Shown piece after piece: positions 60,158-64,000 of a stretch of 64,000 bases of DNA; position 1 is the stretch's first letter, and every line of letters starts with the position of its first letter. Origin of the DNA: an uncultured Maribacter sp. (GTDB lineage: Bacteria; Bacteroidota; Bacteroidia; Flavobacteriales; Flavobacteriaceae). The stretch covers positions 124,001-188,000 of the forward strand of contig NZ_CANMDU010000004.1 of NCBI RefSeq assembly GCF_947496775.1, read 5' to 3'. The notes beneath the pieces are model-generated. The model saw only the letters and a program-made list of their open reading frames with translations, made no database searches and was not told the origin of the DNA. A program made the position numbers and the translations under genes.

Positions 60158-62695
60158 ATGGCTGCCATAAAAACACCAAAAAAAACAAGGATATATACTC
60201 AAAAACAGGCTTTTGAAGCTAGTTTAGAATATTTTAAAGGAGATGATTTAGCCGCACAAGTTTGGGTTAACAAATATGCGCTAAAAGATTCGGAAGGAAA
60301 TATATATGAGCAATCTCCAAACGATATGCATAGACGCATCTCTAAAGAAATTGCAAGAATTGAAAATAAATACGCAAACCCATTAACAGAAAATGAAATT
60401 TTTAACTTAATCAAAAATTTTAAATATATAGTTCCGCAAGGAAGTCCTATGGCTGGTATTGGCAATCCATACCAAATAGCGTCTCTATCTAATTGTTTTG
60501 TTGTGGGCAACGAAGGTTCTTCCGATTCTTATGGGGGTATTTTAAAAACAGACCAAGAACAGGTACAATTAATGAAACGAAGAGGAGGTGTCGGCCATGA
60601 TCTTTCTGGTATACGTCCTAAAGGATCCGCTGTTAAAAATTCTGCACTGACCTCCACTGGTCTAGTGCCATTTATGGAACGCTATTCTAATTCTACCAGA
60701 GAAGTTGCACAAGATGGTCGTAGAGGAGCATTAATGCTATCCGTATCTATAAACCACCCAGACGCAGAAGACTTTATTGATGCAAAAATGGAACAAGGGA
60801 AAATTACTGGGGCAAATGTTTCTGTTCGTATAGATGATGATTTTATGAACGCAGTAACAGATGAAACTAAATACATTCAAAAATTCCCTGTACATAGTAA
60901 CTCTCCGAAAGTCACTAAAGAGATAGAAGCTAAATTACTTTGGAACAAAATTGTGCATAATGCTTGGCAATCTGCAGAACCAGGAATTCTATTTTGGGAT
61001 ACTATTATTAAAGAATCTGTTCCAGATTGTTATGCAGATTTAGGATACAAAACAGTATCTACTAACCCATGCGGAGAGATTCCCCTTTGCCCTTACGATT
61101 CTTGCAGATTATTAGCCGTAAATCTCTTCTCTTACGTAGAAAAACCATTTACTAAAAAAGCCACTTTTAACTTTAAACTATTCCGTAAGCATATTGCAGC
61201 TGCGCAGCGTATTATGGATGATATTATAGATTTAGAATTAGAAAAGGTAGATCGTATTTTAGGTAAAATAAAATCTGATCCAGAATTAGAAGAAACTAAA
61301 GCGGTTGAGATTAGACTTTGGGAAAAAATAAAAGAAAAAGCCACTTTAGGAAGACGCACAGGTATTGGTATAACAGCAGAAGGCGACATGCTTGCCGCAT
61401 TAGGCTTACAATATGGTAGTGAAATTGCAAACGAGTTTTCCATACAAGTACACAAAACAATGGCAATTGAAGCCTATAGAGCCTCTATACAAACGGCAAA
61501 AGAGCGTGGAGCTTTTCCGATTTTTGATATCGAAAGAGAAAAAAACAACCCATTTATTCATCGATTAAAAAAAGCAGATAAGAAACTATATTACGAAATG
61601 CTGGAGCATGGAAGAAGAAACATTGCTTTACTTACTATTGCCCCAACAGGAAGCACAAGTTTAATGACACAAACATCCTCAGGAATAGAACCTGTTTTTA
61701 TGCCTGTGTACAAAAGACGGAGAAAAGTAAACCCAAATGATAAAGATGTACATATAGATTTCGTAGACGAAATTGGTGATTCTTGGGAAGAATATCAGGT
61801 GTTTCATCATAGATTTAAACAATGGATGGAAGTTAACGGATATGATATCTCTAAAAAATATTCTAATCAAGAATTAGATGTATTAATAAAAAAATCTCCT
61901 TATTACAAAGCTACTTCTAACGATGTAAATTGGCTAAGCAAAGTACAATTGCAAGGAGCGGTTCAAAAATGGATTGATCACTCTATTAGTGTAACAGTAA
62001 ATTTACCAAACCAAGCGACCGAAAAATTAGTAGGACAATTATACTTAGAAGCTTGGAAAGCAGGTTGTAAAGGAGTTACCGTTTACAGAGATGGTTCTAG
62101 GTCCGGTGTTTTACTCGCAAATGATGAAAAAGAAAAAGAAACCATATTCCCTACAAAAAGGCCGCAAACACTAAAAGCGGATGTAATTCGCTTTCAAAAC
62201 AATAAAGAAAAATGGATTGCTGTAATTGGATTAATAGATGAAAAACCATACGAAATATTTACGGGAATAGCGGACGACGAAGATGGCTTAGTAATACCAC
62301 GTTGGGTAAACGAGGGTTTAATTATTAAGGATAGCGATGAAAATGGTTTTACTAGGTATGATTTTCAATACAAAAACAAAAGAGGATACAAAACCACTAT
62401 TGAAGGCTTATCTCATAAATTTAATCCGGAATATTGGAATTACGCCAAACTTATATCTAGTACTTTAAGACATGGAATGCCCATTGAAAATATCGTAGAC
62501 TTAATTAACAGTTTACAACTAGACGGAGAGTCTATAAATACTTGGAAAAATGGGGTAGTTAGAGCCCTTAAAGGATATGTGCAAGATGGCACAAAGGCCG
62601 AAGGTCAAAAATGTACTAATTGCAACTCTACCAATATTGTTTATCAAGAAGGTTGTTTAACTTGTACCGATTGCGGATCATCTAAATGCGGTTAG
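60158..62695 (+). CDS. adenosylcobalamin-dependent (class II) ribonucleotide reductase
   Basis: 845 aa from the ATG at 60158 (MAAIKTPKKTRIYT), the start favoured by homology; an upstream ATG at 60107 would give 862 aa and sits on a weak -7 box. Reduces ribonucleotides using B12. Markers: ASLSNCFVVGN, MKRRGGVGHDLSGIRPKGS, the active-site cysteine region STNPCGEIPLCPYDSCRLLA, TIAPTGSTSLMTQTSSGIEP, and a C-terminal zinc-binding tail CTNCNSTNIVYQEGCLTC. No cobalamin riboswitch is recognisable in the 283-base leader region. Confidence 0.94.
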   Translation: MAAIKTPKKTRIYTQKQAFEASLEYFKGDDLAAQVWVNKYALKDSEGNIYEQSPNDMHRRISKEIARIENKYANPLTENEIFNLIKNFKYIVPQGSPMAGIGNPYQIASLSNCFVVGNEGSSDSYGGILKTDQEQVQLMKRRGGVGHDLSGIRPKGSAVKNSALTSTGLVPFMERYSNSTREVAQDGRRGALMLSVSINHPDAEDFIDAKMEQGKITGANVSVRIDDDFMNAVTDETKYIQKFPVHSNSPKVTKEIEAKLLWNKIVHNAWQSAEPGILFWDTIIKESVPDCYADLGYKTVSTNPCGEIPLCPYDSCRLLAVNLFSYVEKPFTKKATFNFKLFRKHIAAAQRIMDDIIDLELEKVDRILGKIKSDPELEETKAVEIRLWEKIKEKATLGRRTGIGITAEGDMLAALGLQYGSEIANEFSIQVHKTMAIEAYRASIQTAKERGAFPIFDIEREKNNPFIHRLKKADKKLYYEMLEHGRRNIALLTIAPTGSTSLMTQTSSGIEPVFMPVYKRRRKVNPNDKDVHIDFVDEIGDSWEEYQVFHHRFKQWMEVNGYDISKKYSNQELDVLIKKSPYYKATSNDVNWLSKVQLQGAVQKWIDHSISVTVNLPNQATEKLVGQLYLEAWKAGCKGVTVYRDGSRSGVLLANDEKEKETIFPTKRPQTLKADVIRFQNNKEKWIAVIGLIDEKPYEIFTGIADDEDGLVIPRWVNEGLIIKDSDENGFTRYDFQYKNKRGYKTTIEGLSHKFNPEYWNYAKLISSTLRHGMPIENIVDLINSLQLDGESINTWKNGVVRALKGYVQDGTKAEGQKCTNCNSTNIVYQEGCLTCTDCGSSKCG

Positions 62696-62763
62696 TTTAA
62701 TGAAGTAACAGAACCTTTGGAAAATTTCAAGTATATTAGTCAAAAGAAAGTATCCTATTTTAA

Positions 62764-63708
62764 ATGAAAAGTGTTTTTTGTATTGGTGAAGTGCTGATTG
62801 ATTTTATTGCAGAAAGACAAAAAAGAGATTTAAGTAACGCTACTAATTTCACTAAGAATCCTGGTGGCGCGCCAGCAAACGTTGCCTGTGCCATTGCTAA
62901 ACTTGGTGGAAAAAGTAACTTTATTGGTTGTGTTGGCAAAGATTCTTTTGGCAAATACCTCCTAAAGGTTTTAAAACAAAATAAAGTAGACGTTTCTAAT
63001 GCTAAAAAAAGTAAAGCTTTTACCACTTTAGCTTTTGTCTCTATAGATGAAAATGGAGAGCGAGATTTTGTATTTAGTCGTGGTGCAGATAAAAAATTGA
63101 GGTACGATTGTACTATTAAAAAAGCTTTTAACCACAATATAGTTCATTTTGGTGCTGCTACGGCTTTCCTTGGAAATAGGCTAGAAGATGCATATAATCG
63201 TTATTTTTTTGATGCCCCTACCCAAAATGCCTTTATATGCTTTGATCCTAATTTTAGGAAAGACCTTTGGTCTGACAATGAAGAGGTGTTTATAAAAAAA
63301 TGTATGCCATTTATTCAAAAATCGCATTTATGTAAATTTAGTTTAGAAGAAGCTCAACTCCTTTCTGGTGAAACAAATGCAATTGATTGTTGCTCTGTAT
63401 TACATGAATCGGGGGCAGAAATAATTACTATTACCTTAGGTAGTAAAGGTACTTTACTCAGTACATCTAAAAAACAAAAAATGATTCCGAGTATTTCCGT
63501 AGACACTATAGATACCACTGGCGCTGGAGATTCTTTTGTCGGCTGTTTACTTTACCAATTGGGGTCTATTGGAAATCCTTTTGATACTATAAAAGACTTT
63601 GATTTATTAGTGAAAATGGTAACTAAAGCAAATATCGCTGGTGCTCTTACAACTACAGGATACGGAGCTATCCCCTCACTACCTACCTACGAACAGGTCT
63701 TTAGTTAA
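62764..63708 (+). CDS. PfkB-family carbohydrate kinase (fructokinase-like)
   Basis: 314 aa ribokinase fold. N-terminal CIGEVLIDFIAERQ, sugar-binding PGGAPANVACAIAKLGGKSN, CVGKDSFGKYL and the C-terminal DTTGAGDSFVGCLLYQLG, whose Asp is the catalytic base. The GEVLIDF opening is the one of fructokinases and 2-keto-3-deoxygluconate kinases, so the sugar is probably fructose or a relative. Monocistronic; convergent with the next gene. Confidence 0.93.
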   Translation: MKSVFCIGEVLIDFIAERQKRDLSNATNFTKNPGGAPANVACAIAKLGGKSNFIGCVGKDSFGKYLLKVLKQNKVDVSNAKKSKAFTTLAFVSIDENGERDFVFSRGADKKLRYDCTIKKAFNHNIVHFGAATAFLGNRLEDAYNRYFFDAPTQNAFICFDPNFRKDLWSDNEEVFIKKCMPFIQKSHLCKFSLEEAQLLSGETNAIDCCSVLHESGAEIITITLGSKGTLLSTSKKQKMIPSISVDTIDTTGAGDSFVGCLLYQLGSIGNPFDTIKDFDLLVKMVTKANIAGALTTTGYGAIPSLPTYEQVFS

Positions 63709-63714
63709 AAACAA

Positions 63715-64000
63715 TTAATTATACTTGACCTTTCTTAAAATTCGAAGAGCTGCCTTTAATAAGCCATATACTTTTTTATAATCCTTTTTTAACATAGACC
63801 CAGCTTCTTCCATTTTTTCTTTAGCCTCTTCAAATCCGTTTAAATAACAAATAAGATACTTAGCAGGTAAAAGTTCTAAATCCGTTTTTTCTGAAGTTGT
63901 CAATGAATTTTTATTTTTTATTTTCTGTAATAGTTCATTATTCGCATTTAAGATATGCTGCAAATTTTCTTTATTGTATTGCGGAGGATTAAAAATTAAT
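63715..64000 (-). CDS. hypothetical protein (5' end outside window)
   Basis: The frame stays open to the window edge; TTG 63963 is one possible start but the sequence upstream reads on (FNPPQYNKENLQHILNANN). The visible 95 residues are helical and rich in Lys/Glu (YLICYLNGFEEAKEKMEEAG, SMLKKDYKKVYGLLKAALRI). Family not recognised. Confidence 0.6.
   Translation of the reverse strand, partial: LIFNPPQYNKENLQHILNANNELLQKIKNKNSLTTSEKTDLELLPAKYLICYLNGFEEAKEKMEEAGSMLKKDYKKVYGLLKAALRILRKVKYN

Overview
The window looks like a chromosomal segment of a low-GC member of the Bacteroidetes, most likely a (marine) Flavobacteriaceae. The protein families point this way: a SusC/CirA-type TonB receptor with a carboxypeptidase-regulatory-like N-terminus, a long LspA, an ileS–TraR/DksA–lspA cluster, a flavobacterial-type 3-hydroxyanthranilate dioxygenase and acyl-ACP desaturase. 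Several genes are also preceded by the Bacteroidetes -7 promoter box TAnnTTTG. No rRNA, tRNA, CRISPR array or complete transposase was found.

Layout. 1–9.1 kb is housekeeping on the minus strand: uvrC with a patatin-like phospholipase, then ileS, a DksA-like regulator, a small secreted protein and lspA, with a 5-formyl-THF cyclo-ligase facing lspA. 9.2–25.3 kb is core metabolism and envelope: an 11-mer-repeat lipoprotein, a TonB receptor with recO, gdhA, a trans-sulfuration enzyme, DinB and ArsC/Spx-like proteins, a DMT transporter, a thioesterase, a nitronate monooxygenase with an alpha/beta hydrolase, a cytochrome c lipoprotein, a SulP transporter and gpsA. 40.7–64 kb is again core: penicillin-binding protein 1C and a giant alpha-2-macroglobulin, CvpA, a CAP-domain lipoprotein, 3-hydroxyanthranilate dioxygenase with an ALDH7-type dehydrogenase, an OmpA/HhH pair, an acyl-ACP desaturase, an SPFH/zinc-ribbon/phosphatase operon, a class II ribonucleotide reductase and a PfkB sugar kinase.

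The stretch from about 25.4 to 40.7 kb, between gpsA and pbpC, is different. It is a string of small, self-contained modules, often a transcription regulator plus one or two small enzymes: AraC+PEBP, isochorismatase-like hydrolase, Crp/Fnr+membrane protein+quinone reductase, AraC+SRPBCC, YafY+two small proteins, CPBP+NTF2, MarR+NmrA, ECF sigma+SnoaL. The modules are separated by recurring intergenic elements of roughly 85–180 bp. These elements have a conserved right end (TTTCAT…ACCGTTG) and, in the clearest copies, complementary ends and internal inverted repeats. Every element is followed at once by a plus-strand gene. The arrangement resembles an integron-like cassette array, but no integrase is in the window; this is the main candidate for an undescribed system. 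A deleted insertion-sequence relic and a solitary copy of its terminus lie beside two of these elements, and one AraC gene appears to have lost its 3' end next to the relic.

Inside the array, three regulators have candidate operators I can read directly: a perfect FNR-type dyad before the Crp/Fnr-linked genes, two near-identical palindromes flanking marR, and a TGACA-N6-TGTCA dyad after the YafY-type regulator. Outside it, the notable single-gene features are an isoleucyl-tRNA synthetase with a swapped GIHH signature, a DksA-like protein without its zinc cysteines, and an LEA-like 11-mer lipoprotein.
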